DNA from: Eleginops maclovinus
Taxonomy: Eukaryota; Chordata; Actinopteri; Perciformes; Eleginopidae
Direction of reading: 5' to 3'
DNA: 64,000 nucleotides
NCBI RefSeq assembly: GCF_036324505.1
Contig: NC_086367.1
Coordinates: forward strand, 22,983,578-23,047,577
The position numbers and the translations under genes are program-made. Positions 1-61,000 of this stretch are shown here, in pieces; positions within the stretch are counted from its first letter, which is position 1; each line of letters opens with the position of its first letter. The notes beneath the pieces were generated by a model. That model was not told where the DNA came from. It worked only from the letters and a program-made list of their open reading frames with translations, and ran no database searches.

Positions 1-733
1 GTTGTGTAGGTGTTGTTTCCTCCCCTGAAACTAATGAAACTTGCAATTTATTTGAAAGACAATGGAGATGAACTTCAGTTTGTGTTTATGGTCATAAAAA
101 GCATTCATTGCAACAGTGTAGCTCATCTGATGGGTTTTATGTAGTTTTCTGAGAACAGTGGAGCTTTTTGGCTCGAGGAAGGAGAAGATATATCTGGGTT
201 AGTAAAGGAAACAACATGCCAGCCACAGTTTGTAAATTTGATGTACATTAAGTGGCTCCATGTGTATCAGTTAAATCTCATCAGTTGAAACGTTTAGTGA
301 AAATAATTCCACCAAAGCGCAATTTGCAGTGTATTGAAAATAAGTCAGAATAAACTGGTCGGTATCAATCCCTCTCATAAAGGCCACAAGGGCAAAAAGA
401 GAAAGCAGAGCTCGGGGGTTGCGGAGGCTTGAACTTCTCAACGCTCAGTCCGTTTCCTGACATGTTGACCGGCCTTAAACAGACCGAAAAGATGATGTGC
501 ATGCTCTCATGCTACGCTGTGACACTTTCATTATCACAAAAATAAAATGATTTTCCTTGTTCTGACTATGTTGGTAACGAAAGGCAGTATATGGGATTAA
601 TGGTGTAGTGTACTGAAAATGCTACAACCAATTTTACAGCTCATTTTTGTTTTTTTAGGATGCTGTCCAAAACCATTGTAGAGATGTATAAAAAGCAGGA
701 TTCTCCTGCCCTTTAGATGTCTGGGAGCTGTTC
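1..733. other. Upstream region / 5' UTR of MGA
   Basis: No coding exon is recognisable here. A pyrimidine tract ending in TTTTTTTAG at 649-658 looks like a 3' splice site, so the bases from about 659 to 733 are probably the 5' UTR part of the first coding exon and the rest is an intron or promoter-distal sequence. An ATG at 717 lies out of frame with the chosen start at 734 and would make only a short upstream ORF. Confidence 0.5.
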
Positions 734-20034
<19,301 letters not shown>

Positions 20035-21117
20035 TGATTTCACGGACTGTTGATGATGTCACAGCAAAGTGGGTCATTGGTCGTCTGCAGGCTGCTCTGA
20101 TTGGCTGTTTGAGTGCTGTTTAGTTTCAGCTGCAGCAGGGTTGGGAAATGTAAGACTCGAGCATCACAAGGGCTCCCTCGAAAGAAAAGCGATGTGATTT
20201 TTCCAGTGGATTTTGGACTCATTCCTTGTTAGTGTTCTATGCACCTGACACACCAGAGAGCCAATCAGAAACCTGCCCTTCTGGCTACGATACAGAACTT
20301 TTCACATGTCGTTTACAGACGCTCAGATACTATGTTCCCCATATTTATTAATGCATCTTATTTTCTACAATTTACAGTATTTATCTTCAGCTCCATCCTC
20401 GTGCGTTTCAGCCGCTCTGCCTGGGGCAATGTGCGGCAACGGGGGGAAAGTTGCTGAGTAATAGTTGCCATGAAAGTTGCTATTTAGTCTCATCATAGGA
20501 AACAAAAGAGGCCATAAGAGTGTGTGTTTCTCTGTGTCTGTGTCTGTGTGTGTTCTACTTTAATTTTTGTTTGCATATAATGAGCCCTAAGGTCAATAAA
20601 TTGGAAATAATTGGAGGAAAATGTTCACAATGGCAGAAAATGTCTGAATTTTATGAAAAAGGGCCTTTGATTTACATTTAAATTATGCTATTTTTTCTTT
20701 AAAGTGTGAAACTTTATTCTGAAAACATGGCTTTTTTTTGGACAGTCATTTGTCTTCAGGATTGTCATTACATGTATTTCAGTTTCTTTAGTCCGGTTAT
20801 GTTCACCGCAGAAAAGATTCTTATATTTCAGCAATGAAACACTACGTTTTTTACACTCACCTGTACCTGCTCAGTGTTTACGGACAATTAAAGGACCAGG
20901 CTGGTGTTGAAACATCAGCTGCTCTGTTGTATCAGAGGGAGCTGCTTCTCTTGGTGTTTGTACAGTGTACAGTTATTTCCTTCGATTTGTTTTTTTAAAT
21001 TTGTATTTTTGTAAGTGTTAAACCCCCCCCCCCCCAGATGTAAATACATGTTCTCCATAGGAAGTAACTCACATCACATATACTCTGATATACCGTAAAT
21101 AAAGTTTAAATAAGAGC
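20035..21117 (+). other. MGA 3' UTR with two poly(A) signals
   Basis: After the stop codon there is no conserved ORF. AATAAA hexamers occur at 20595-20600 and at 21098-21103; the second, followed by a T-rich stretch, is the likelier main site. A poly-C run lies at about 21025-21036. Confidence 0.55.
21098..21103 (+). terminator. Poly(A) signal of MGA
   Basis: AATAAA in CCGTAAATAAAGTTTAAAT, about 1.06 kb after the MGA stop codon, at the end of the region without other features. Confidence 0.5.
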
Positions 21118-22099
21118 TCCTGAAGTCTCATCTGTTTGTTTTATAAAGAGCTTTAGATGGAATGTACTGAAAATGGCTGAAAACCTTGAATTCTGTTCTG
21201 TTTTTAATGTTACTAGCATCCCAGCGCATTACCCTAACAGTATGGAAGTAGACAGGATAACAGCTGTTATTCGCCACTGAATACAAACTGAGATGTTTAT
21301 GCATGCCTCAAAAACAACAAGACGGAAGTAAACAAATGTAATTAAATGATAAAGATTATTCTGATTGTGAACAGTTGTAGTTCACAGCTGTGGTTTGTAG
21401 TTCTGCAGCCGGATGGCGCTGCTGCCACACACTGTTTCGCTGCAGGTCAGATGCGTCAATCTGGGTCAGACACGACGCCGGAAGTGATGCTTTACTGTCA
21501 AAGTAAAAGTACGGTATTGGCGTGGAAACGGTTTAAAACCCAAAGGAGTTTCAGAATAACGAAGATATTCAGAAGATTTAGGATACATTCATTGTTTTTA
21601 TGAAGTACACGCATAAAAACATATACTTGACTATTGTTTCTTTTTTTAATTCTCATTGTGTGTTTTGTTTTTTTATATATTTCCGTAAACAAAAATGCAA
21701 ATGAAAAATGAAGTTGTTATTATCAGCTAACAGTCAGAGCCATATAGATCTCATACGGCTCTGCTACCAGTCAGCGATCTAGCAGTCTTATTTTGAAAAG
21801 ACTGGCGGAAGTGTTTGTGTCGCATGCGGTCTTGATGCTCGGCTCAGTCGGGTCTGTTGCTTGAAGCCGCTTCGTGTCTTCGCCGCGGCGGAGGAATAAG
21901 ATGCGGAGCAGGAGCGGAACCGCATCCCGTGACCCGGATCATCCCAGAACCAGAACCAGAACCAGGATAGCTGAACCCTCCTCTTCCGGTCCGGCCCGGC
22001 TCGGCCCGCAGACAGCATGACAGCAGTGGCGGACAGAGCGATACAGACGGGCTCCAGTAGCTGCTGATAGGCGCAGTTAGCCGGGCAGCTAACAGCGCG
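21118..22099 (+). promoter_or_regulatory. MGA-MAPKBP1 spacer and GC-rich 5' region of MAPKBP1
   Basis: The two genes are less than 1 kb apart and point the same way. From about 21790 the sequence becomes CpG-rich (for example CGCCGCGGCGG near 21882), consistent with a CpG-island promoter and 5' UTR ending at the ATG at 22100. No TATA box is obvious. The exact transcription start cannot be read from sequence. Confidence 0.5.
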
Positions 22100-52250
<30,151 letters not shown>

Positions 52251-53220
52251 ACACTCTTCATCGCCTACTCTTTCCTCTACCTCTTCTTCTGTTTGACTTT
52301 CTGAAACCTTTTGCCTTCCATCTTTATTTCTGCTTCCTCTCTTCATCTCTGTCTCCTGCTTCTCTTCCCCGTCTTCCTCCTCTTTTTCCGGCTACTCCCT
52401 CTTCCTCCTCATCCTCACAGATGAAGGGTCCAAAGCCTTTTCTTTCTTTTTCTCTCATTCCTTTGCATCTTCTTCCTCTTCTTCACGTTACTGTTTTCTC
52501 TCATCTTCCTCTATCCTGTCCAAATACCCTTTCTTCTAATCGTCTTTCTCACCGTTCTTCCTCTTCCTCTTTTCTTTACCTCCTCATCCTCTCAGATGAA
52601 GGACCTGAAGCCATTTCGTCTGGACTTTTTTTATTGTTATGCAAGAATCTCTCTGGTCTTAAAGACACGTCGAATCACTTTAACGTTTTTTAGAAACTGA
52701 AGCGACGGATGTTTTTACCAAGTTGGTTTTTAAAGACATTTCTGCGACTGAATCGTGGACGATTTTCCTTCTTCATTCCCATCGTTTGGATCGTGGTTGT
52801 AGAAACGTTGATGTTAGAGTGTAGAGACTTTTCAAAGGAGCGAACAGCAATATGAGACGTTTTTTATCGCCGTTTGATGTACATTTTCCTTCCTGAATTC
52901 ACTTGAATCTTAACCCTTAAACGCTGAGTTCAAGTACGATTTAGAGTTTGTATTTATTCTGTTGTTACATCCTCCCTGTCGGACTGCTGAACACTGACTG
53001 ACTCTTTGCTCTTCGCACACTGACCTCCATGTTTTTCTAAAATCATGGATTTTTTTGAAATTGTTGTTAGAGAAACACTTTTAGGGTTTGTTGGGTTTAG
53101 AATTTGGGGTCAAATTGTTGTGAAACTGACTTTTTCACTAACAAACAAACAGGTCAAAGCTCAAATGTTTTTTTGTCAATATGTAATAAAAGTTTGAGAC
53201 TAAATAAGATGTTGTTTTAT
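52251..53220 (+). other. MAPKBP1 3' UTR
   Basis: Begins with a CT-rich stretch (52255-52600) and ends near the AATAAA at 53185-53190 (ATGTAATAAAAGTTTGAGAC). The last 120 bp of this UTR are repeated at 54537-54650. The 238-codon frame running from the last exon through this region is not a conserved protein. Confidence 0.6.
53185..53190 (+). terminator. Poly(A) signal of MAPKBP1
   Basis: AATAAA in TGTAATAAAAGTTTGAGAC, about 935 bases after the MAPKBP1 stop codon; the same sequence recurs at 54608-54613. Confidence 0.5.
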
Positions 53221-53730
53221 GAAGGATAAACATTCAATTCTCATTGGTCCGTTCGCCGACGGCCACATACTGAAAATAAACGGAGAGCTGGGCCGCTTAT
53301 AGAGGTGAATATCGCCTCATAGGTTAAGATATAAGTTAGCGAAACAAATCAAATGTAGGTGAATAATGCGCGATACTTTGAAATGGTTCAAGAAAGAACA
53401 GCCTACATCCGTCTCTCTTTAGGGGTTCATTTACTTCTGTTGGCAGCTCATTCCTTAACACAGAAGCCTCAGATTGCTGAGAATAAGAGTAAATATGAAG
53501 GTTACATCTCCAGCTCGTTATAGAAATAAGTTATTGGGTTTTTTTTATCAACTAAGATTTGTTAGACATGTTTTAAATTCTAAATGACTGAATTTATTTG
53601 AAAATTGGGCTCATTAATATATCTGAACATATATATTTGAGAAGCAAAATACAAGACAAGCAGAAGTTAAATTTGTGGGCCATATTGCATTACACTTAGA
53701 ATTTGCTGAGAGCCGATTCAAAATGCAGCA
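53221..53730. other. Intergenic spacer
   Basis: About 500 bases of AT-rich sequence between the MAPKBP1 poly(A) region and a minisatellite. No exon, RNA gene or clear repeat is recognisable. Confidence 0.5.
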
Positions 53731-53731
53731 G

Positions 53732-54535
53732 AAACACAGAAGAAGAAGACAGACAGGAAGTAAACACTAAAGTGAACAGCAGAAGAAGACATACAGGAAG
53801 TAAACACTAAAGGGAACAGCAGAAGAAGACAGACTGGAAGTAAACACTAAAGGGAACAGCAGAAGAAGACAGACAGGAAGTAAACACTAAAGGGAACCGC
53901 AGAAGAAGACAGACAGGAAGTAAACACTAAAGGGAACAGCAGAAGAAGACAGACAGGAAGTAAACACTAAAGGGAACAGCAGAAGAAGACAGACACGAAG
54001 TAAACACTAAAGAGAACAGCAGAAGAAGACAGACAGGAAGTAAACACTAAAGGGAACCGCAGAAGAAGACAGACAGGAAGTAAACACTAAAGGGAACAGC
54101 AGAAGAAGACAGACAGGAAGTAAACACTAAAGGGAACAGAAGAAGAAGAAGACAGGAAGTAAACACTAAAGGGAACAGCAGAAGAAGACAGACAGGAAGT
54201 AAACACTAAAGGGAACAACATGAGAAGACAGACAGGAAGTAAACACTAAAGGGAACAGCAGAAGAAGACAGACAGGAAGTAAACACTAAAGGGAACAGCA
54301 GAAGAAGACAGACAGGAAGTAAACACTAATGGGAACAGCAGAAGAAGACAGACAGGAAGTAAACACTAAAGGGAACAGCAGGAGAAGACAGACAGGAAGT
54401 AAACACTAAAGGGAACAGAATAAGAAGACAGACAGGAAGTAAACACTAAAGGGAACAGCAGAAGAAGACAGACAGGAAGTAAACACTAAAGGGAACAGCA
54501 GAGAAGACAGACAGGAAGTCAACACTAAAGGGAAT
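53732..54535. repeat. 40-bp minisatellite, about 20 copies
   Basis: Units read AGCAGAAGAAGACAGACAGG then AAGTAAACACTAAAGGGAAC. Nearly homogeneous, with isolated changes (ACATAC, CACGAAG, ACAACATGAG). It separates the two copies of the MAPKBP1 poly(A) region. Confidence 0.93.
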
Positions 54536-54536
54536 T

Positions 54537-54650
54537 TAATTTGGGGTCAGATTGAGGTGAAACTGACTCTTTCTCTATCAAACAAACAGGTAAAGGTTAT
54601 AAAATGTAATAAAAGTTTGAGACTTCTTAAGATGTTTGTGTTTTTATGAA
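54537..54650 (+). repeat. Second copy of the MAPKBP1 poly(A) region
   Basis: TTTGGGGTCAGATTG, GAAACTGACTCTTTCTC, ATCAAACAAACAGGT and TGTAATAAAAGTTTGAGAC parallel 53100-53200 with moderate divergence. Direct orientation, offset about 1.43 kb. Confidence 0.8.
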
Positions 54651-54652
54651 CT

Positions 54653-54658
54653 TTTATT
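54653..54658 (-). terminator. Poly(A) signal of the C1q gene
   Basis: TTTATT on the plus strand, AATAAA on the minus strand, about 150 bases after the stop codon. It lies only 40 bases from a plus-strand AATAAA at 54608-54613, so the two genes end tail to tail. Confidence 0.5.
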
Positions 54659-54808
54659 AGCTTCATAAATGAAACATCATTATTTTCCATCCACAGGAAG
54701 TCTCTACCAAAATAAAAGTCCAGTCTTTCAGCTCCAGTGAAGTACCTGAACGGATAGTTTATTCCTGAGAAGATGTCTCCCTCCTACCCTGATCCTGGGT
54801 CTGTTCTG

Positions 54809-55089
54809 TCAGAGGGGGAACAGCAGGAAGCCGGAGAAGACGCTGAAGTTTCGGGAGTCGTCGTAGAGCCGGTAGCTCGCCGGTAGACTGAGGCGGACTA
54901 CGTCGCCTCGGTCCAGCTGCAGAGCGACGCCGTTGGACGTTGAAGCGTAGCCACCGTGGTCGTTCAGCTCCAGGTTGAAGATGATTGGCCGGTTGTTCTT
55001 GTACAGGTAGAGACCCATGTAACCCTTCAGGTAATCTGCAGCCGTGAAGCTGAAGAAGTAAAGCCCTCCGACCGGAGCTGTGAACACAC
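54809..55089 (-). CDS. Terminal exon, C-terminal two thirds of C1q domain
   Basis: After a TTTCGTCAG acceptor (minus strand) the exon encodes [51 protein letters not shown] and ends [12 protein letters not shown] followed by a stop. F-x-A-P-x-x-G-x-Y-x-F and the final F-S-G-F-L-L are C1q-family signatures. Phase 1 at entry. Confidence 0.92.
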
Positions 55090-58000
55090 CTGACGAAACA
55101 CAGAGCAGTTTCACATTAACACACAAGGAGGAGGATTTAAGACATTCAGTAGAATATCCGCCTTAAGGTTTATTTAATATAACATATCCATTTAATATTA
55201 TGTTAACTGTTTTATATTAGGCAGAAGCATTAACAGCAGTAACCTGTATGGAAGGTGAGGTACAAATAAAGGTAGCAGTCTGAACCCCTGATTGTTTAGA
55301 AATGAGCGTTTGGTCTTTCGATAACGACCAGGTCTCTAAAGCCATGCGATCTACCTGCAGTCTGGTTGTAGGCCTGGCCGATGTTGGTGATGGTTTTGGA
55401 GAAGATCAGCGTCCTCTCCTCGTTGAAAGGTCCGACTGATCCTGAATCAGTCAAACCGGCTGAAAACGCCACCTTCAGCTCACCTGGGGGGGGGGGGGGG
55501 GGGCGGGGGAACAATCATCACTTATGGAAGGAATTAGTTATAAAATGAGTCAAACTTTTTGCATCCGAAAGTGACACTAAATATTTAAGAGCTTAATCTT
55601 TCTTGGTTGTTTCATAACGTTGAACTAAAACCAAAACCAATATCTGGTGACAGAGAAAGGATTGGTTGTAAAGAAGCTGAGTCCAAACCTGAGTTGGTGT
55701 TTCTGAGCTGATGTAGACTGTCATCAGTTTCATTCAGTCTGAAACTCAAACCTGAAGATCAGGAAGCAGAGTTACACAAAACAACTGATGATAAACAGTA
55801 GGAGTCCTGATGTCTGTTCTTTATTAAATCAAAATGTGATTGCCTGAACATGAATACTTTCCAATTCAGTTTAGAAAACAGTCAGATTTAAGTGAGTTTT
55901 CTTTGTGCTTTTGAGTGTTACCTGTGTTTTCTGTCTTCAGATCTTCCAGCAGTTTCTCGTTGACGCTCAGTCTGACCTCCAACTCTAAAGAAAAACGTTT
56001 TGGGTCCATTACGTCTATAAAGGAGTTCCTCAAGGGACTGTGTTGCAGATTCACTTGTATGAATCACTTAATGGGTCCCTTTCTTTTTAGCAAAAACATT
56101 GACTCCACTCGAGCGTATTCATGACTCTATATATAATACAACACACACACAAACGTTCAGTGTGTTACCTGTGTTCAGATCTTCCAGCTGTTTCTCACTG
56201 ACACCCAGTCTGACCTCCAGCTCTAAAGAAAACAGTGAATATCCAATTCATTAATAACAAAGAAAACAGAACGTGTGCTAATGACAATAATAAAGTAAAT
56301 ATAACTGTACCTGAGGTGTCGTTGTGTGTCTCCATCACTCTGGACTCCACCATGGAGAGTTGAACGGACCGAACTGAAAATACAAATTAAAAATCAGAAC
56401 TTTTTGGGATCAAACTTATTTTTCTTATTCTAACTAAACGTCATTTTATCGATAAAATAAAACAGGTTGCAAATCACAAACTAGTTGCCAGCATGCTAAC
56501 ATCTTAATGATAAAGATACCTGAACTTTCAGCCTGTAGCTTCACCATCAGACGGTCAGCCTCACTTAGTCGTGTTTCTAAAACTGAACAAAAAGTGAAAT
56601 CCAGCAGTTTGTTTCTCACAGTGTTAAAGTGTTGCTGCTCTTAAGATAATACATATACATATCTACCTTTAGTTTCATTTCTCAGAGCAGATAGGTCAAA
56701 GCTGTGAGCTGAAACAGGTCAATATAACTCAGTATCTTGTGTTGAAAGCACACAAATCTAAAAGAATGACAGATGAGGAGAAGATGTTACCCTCAGCCTC
56801 CATTGCAGCCGCTGACAGTCTGTCTGAAAAAGGGAAGAGGTCACATTATAAAAAAGATTCCTGAATAAAAGACAAACATATTTATATGATGCACCTGAGG
56901 TCACCTGTGTTTTGTGTCCTCAGCTTCTCGACCTGCTCCTCAGTGACGTTCAGCCTCAGTTGGATATCTGACAGCTCGGCTGGATGGACAGGAATCTGTT
57001 TTTAACTTCTTATTCAAACACATTTTCTCTAGCAAGCTGCAGATCATCACACTCTGGTATCCACAGCATATGCAGCACAGGCAGTGTGAGAAAAATAAAG
57101 AGCGTTTTGTGTCCCAGTAGCAAGTCCTTTTTAGAAACATCAGATAGTCGTCATTACCCACCGCTACTGGTACTGAAGATCCCCTTTCAGAATGCATCAG
57201 GAATTACGTTATGAGGAAGCTCGTTGGACAGTACGACAAAACAAGAAGGTTATTTAATAAAAACTAAAACTTACATTGAAGAGTGGATGAGGTTACCTGC
57301 AGTGTGGTCTTCCAGCTGCTGCAGCTTTGTCTCAGTGGATCTCAGTCTCCCCTCCAGAGCTGCAGAACAAGAGGTTGATCTATTTATACCTTCAATTAGT
57401 CTAAGGTTCAACTCTTAAATATGGCAGTAAATATTCCTACCTGTATTCTTGTAGTGGTTGTCTATCAGTTTGTTCTTTATGTAGAAAAGTTGACCATAGT
57501 GAACTGAGAACACACAATCAGAACAAAACAAATACATTTGATTACAATAAATCAGCATTTTAGTGAGTTATCGTATCCATCACATTACTATTAGAACTTT
57601 TATATGTTTGAGGCGTTCCTCAGGGATCCATGATGGGTTCTCCAAAGTTCCAGTCTCAACTCTTTCCATTTCCTTTTAGCTAAAAAGATTACTCTGCACC
57701 AAAACATGGACAGCTTTGTGAGTCATAGTTTATACATATATATATATATACAGCCGCGGAAAAATGAAGAGACCCCTTCAGCATCATCACTTCCTCTTGT
57801 TTTATTTCTTATAGTATTCTATAAACTACTGGAAATGTTTCCCTGTGTTGGAATTCAACACACTCTGTAATGGCTGCCATACCTGTAGAGGTAAAGGTTT
57901 AAGAAAACATTGGAGGGGGTCTCTGAATTTATAGATATAGATATATACTGTATATGTACTATGTATGTATATGTAATATTGTTTATAAGATAAACAGTAT

Positions 58001-61000
58001 TACGGTAAAAACTGATTACTACTGGAAATTGAATTAACCTTCTCGTATTCAAAATAAGACGCTGGTGATATGTAGGCCTATACTGTATATATCTCTGTTA
58101 ATACATTAAATTGTACATCTTCTTCTGATTCACCCGCGTTTGGAGTTATGTCGGCTAACATCTTCTGAGCAATACTTTGAGGACATTAATATTAAAAATC
58201 CCTGCAGCCGCTGGACATGATATTCTAGTGATTTATATATAAATTCACCCTTGGAAATTTTGTCCGGCACAATTACGCTAAGAAGAAACTTGTACTGTTG
58301 AATAATTATATCCAGCCCTGAAAAGTGGTGAGGTGGCTTTGACATGTATATTACTTCTGCCTATTTAAAATAACTTATTGAAATATTATTTCCTGTCAAT
58401 GTGCTTCTGTTTTGGCGCAGTTTGGATAAGCTACAAGATATTTACCCTGATACTCTCCTGATAACAGAGTATGGAACCTTTTCCTCTTAAATGTGCCCAA
58501 ATTGCTTATTTTAAGCAACTTACTGGCTACTGTAGTTTGGTAACGAGCAATTGTTCTGTTTGTGGTTTATTATTTTGTATATGTATATGTATAATATTTA
58601 TTGGTAGTTTTAACTTCAGAGTGTTACCTGTGTTTTCTGTCTTCCGATCTTCCAGCTGTTTCTCACTGACATCCATTCTGAACCCCAACTCTGAAGACAA
58701 AAATAGTGAATATCTGTAATAATAATAATAACAACAATATAATAATAATAATAATAACAACAATAATAATACAGTAAATTAATTATAACTCTACCTGTGG
58801 TGTTGGTATAGATGTCTGTCATTCTGGAATCCATTAAGGAAAGTTGAACAGACTGAACTGAAAACACAAAACAAATCAGAAACAAAACACGTTGTAGACT
58901 TTCCCACTGATGGCAAGAGTCCACAACATGAAGCAGGGGGTTGAATCATGTGTACACGTAAAAGCTGATGGGCACAGTGTAATTCAGGAAATAACAGAGC
59001 TCCTCAGGGAGTCTTAGTTGCTCCTCCACAGTTTTACCTGTGTTTTCTGTCTTCAGATCTTCCAGCTGTTCCTCACCTGACATCCAGTCTGACCTCCAGA
59101 GCTGAAGAGTCAGATCCTTCATGTTTATTCAATGATGTCATTAATAATTATTCAAAAAGGTTCAATTAAAGAGTTACCTGCAGTTTTCTGCTGCAGCTGT
59201 GTTTCCGTGGACCTCAGTTTGACCTCCAAAGCTGCAGAACAAAACAGGCGTTATCTATTTATATTGATCATCTACATTTGTACAGGATCAGCTGATAATT
59301 ATTACTTCCAATAAGCAAGTAAATATAACTGTACCTGTACTGTTGTTGTGACTGTCTGTCAGACTGGAACTTATCAAGGAAAGTTGAACAGACTGAACTA
59401 AAAACACAATATCAGAACAAAGAAATCTCAACATGTTTTACACATATCATAAAAACACCTTGAAATACATCTACAGGAACCTTCAGTCTTAAACCTGTGT
59501 TTTGTGCTTTCAAATCTTCCAGCCGTTCCTCACTGGCACTCAGTCTGACCTCCAGATCTAAAGAGAAGCACAGTAAATATCCTAATCAATAACAACTAAA
59601 AATATAACCCTTGTATTAATGAAAATAACACTGTCTGATGAATGTTCAGAAACTACGGGCCAAAACATAATGCCTCATTTGTATATTCAAACATTACATA
59701 TCAGACAACCTGCTGTACGCCTGCAGCCTCCCATTAATATATAATACCATAAAATAATGCATTCATATAAAACTTCAGCATGCTACCCGTCTTCAGATCT
59801 TCCAGTTGTTTCACACTGACACCCAGGCTGACCTCCAACTCTGAAGAGAAGACAGTAAAGATCTGATTCGTTTACAGATCTTATTACCACAGCCTTGATG
59901 AAACTATGAACGTTAATCCAACTCAACCTGTAGTGTTGTTGTTGATGTCGGTCAGCCGGGACTCCATCAAGGAAAATCTAAAAGACTGAACTGAAAACAC
60001 AAAATAATTGAGTTGGTTTGAGTTTGAGGTTCGGTTTATACCCGGGAGAAATGATAAAGGGTTTAAACAATGGGCGAGAAAAGGGATCACAGCAATATGT
60101 ACAATGGTTGAACGGGGTAAGCTGCAGAGGTTTGAGAAGTTGAGGGGTAGATTTGGATTAGATGAGTAGGAACAATATCGCTACCTGCAAATAAAGGATG
60201 ATTATGAGAAGGAGATCAAAACTGACACTGATGATGAAGTTGTTGAGGTATTTCGGAGAGCTTATGAAGGTAAAATGCAGAGTCATCTCAGTCCTATATA
60301 GAAGTTGGATGTCATGCAGAAAGTCTTCCTCTCTTTATATCAAAGAAAAATGGGAAAAGGAATTGAAAGAACAAATGACTGAGGAAGAGCGGTTTAATAT
60401 TTGTAAAACGCAGTGCACGTCACCAGCTCCAGGATCTGGAGGGAATTTAACTGGAAGAATATGGACAGATGTTTATAACTCCAAAGATTAGGAAAGGAGT
60501 GGTGTCTATTCAACAACCATGCTGGAGAGCATGTGGTCACACGGATGCTGACCATACACACATATTCTGGTCCTGCCCAAAGTTAAGAGGATACTGGGAC
60601 AAACTATGGAGGGATTTACAAAAAATAATAGGATATGAGATACCAAAAACGTGTAAAATACTCTACTTGGGGATTTGACACAAGACATAATACAAAGAGA
60701 GGATGAGTATCTTGTTAAAGCGCTGCTATCAGCCAGTAAGAAAACGATTACAAGAATGTGGTACAAAGTGGACCCACCGACTGAGGAGCAGTGGATGTGC
60801 ACTGTGGAAGAGATCTTTGTAATGGAGAAAATCACACACAAACGGAGACTACAAGAGGAACCATTTGAGGACAAATGTGAAAAATGGACGGATTATAGAG
60901 GACGAGAAGAGGACACCACCATTGCCACTGGACAACAAGGACATTGATTTAAGGATGAGTGTTTAACTATGTATGTACGATGTTCCCTGAAACTGTAATT

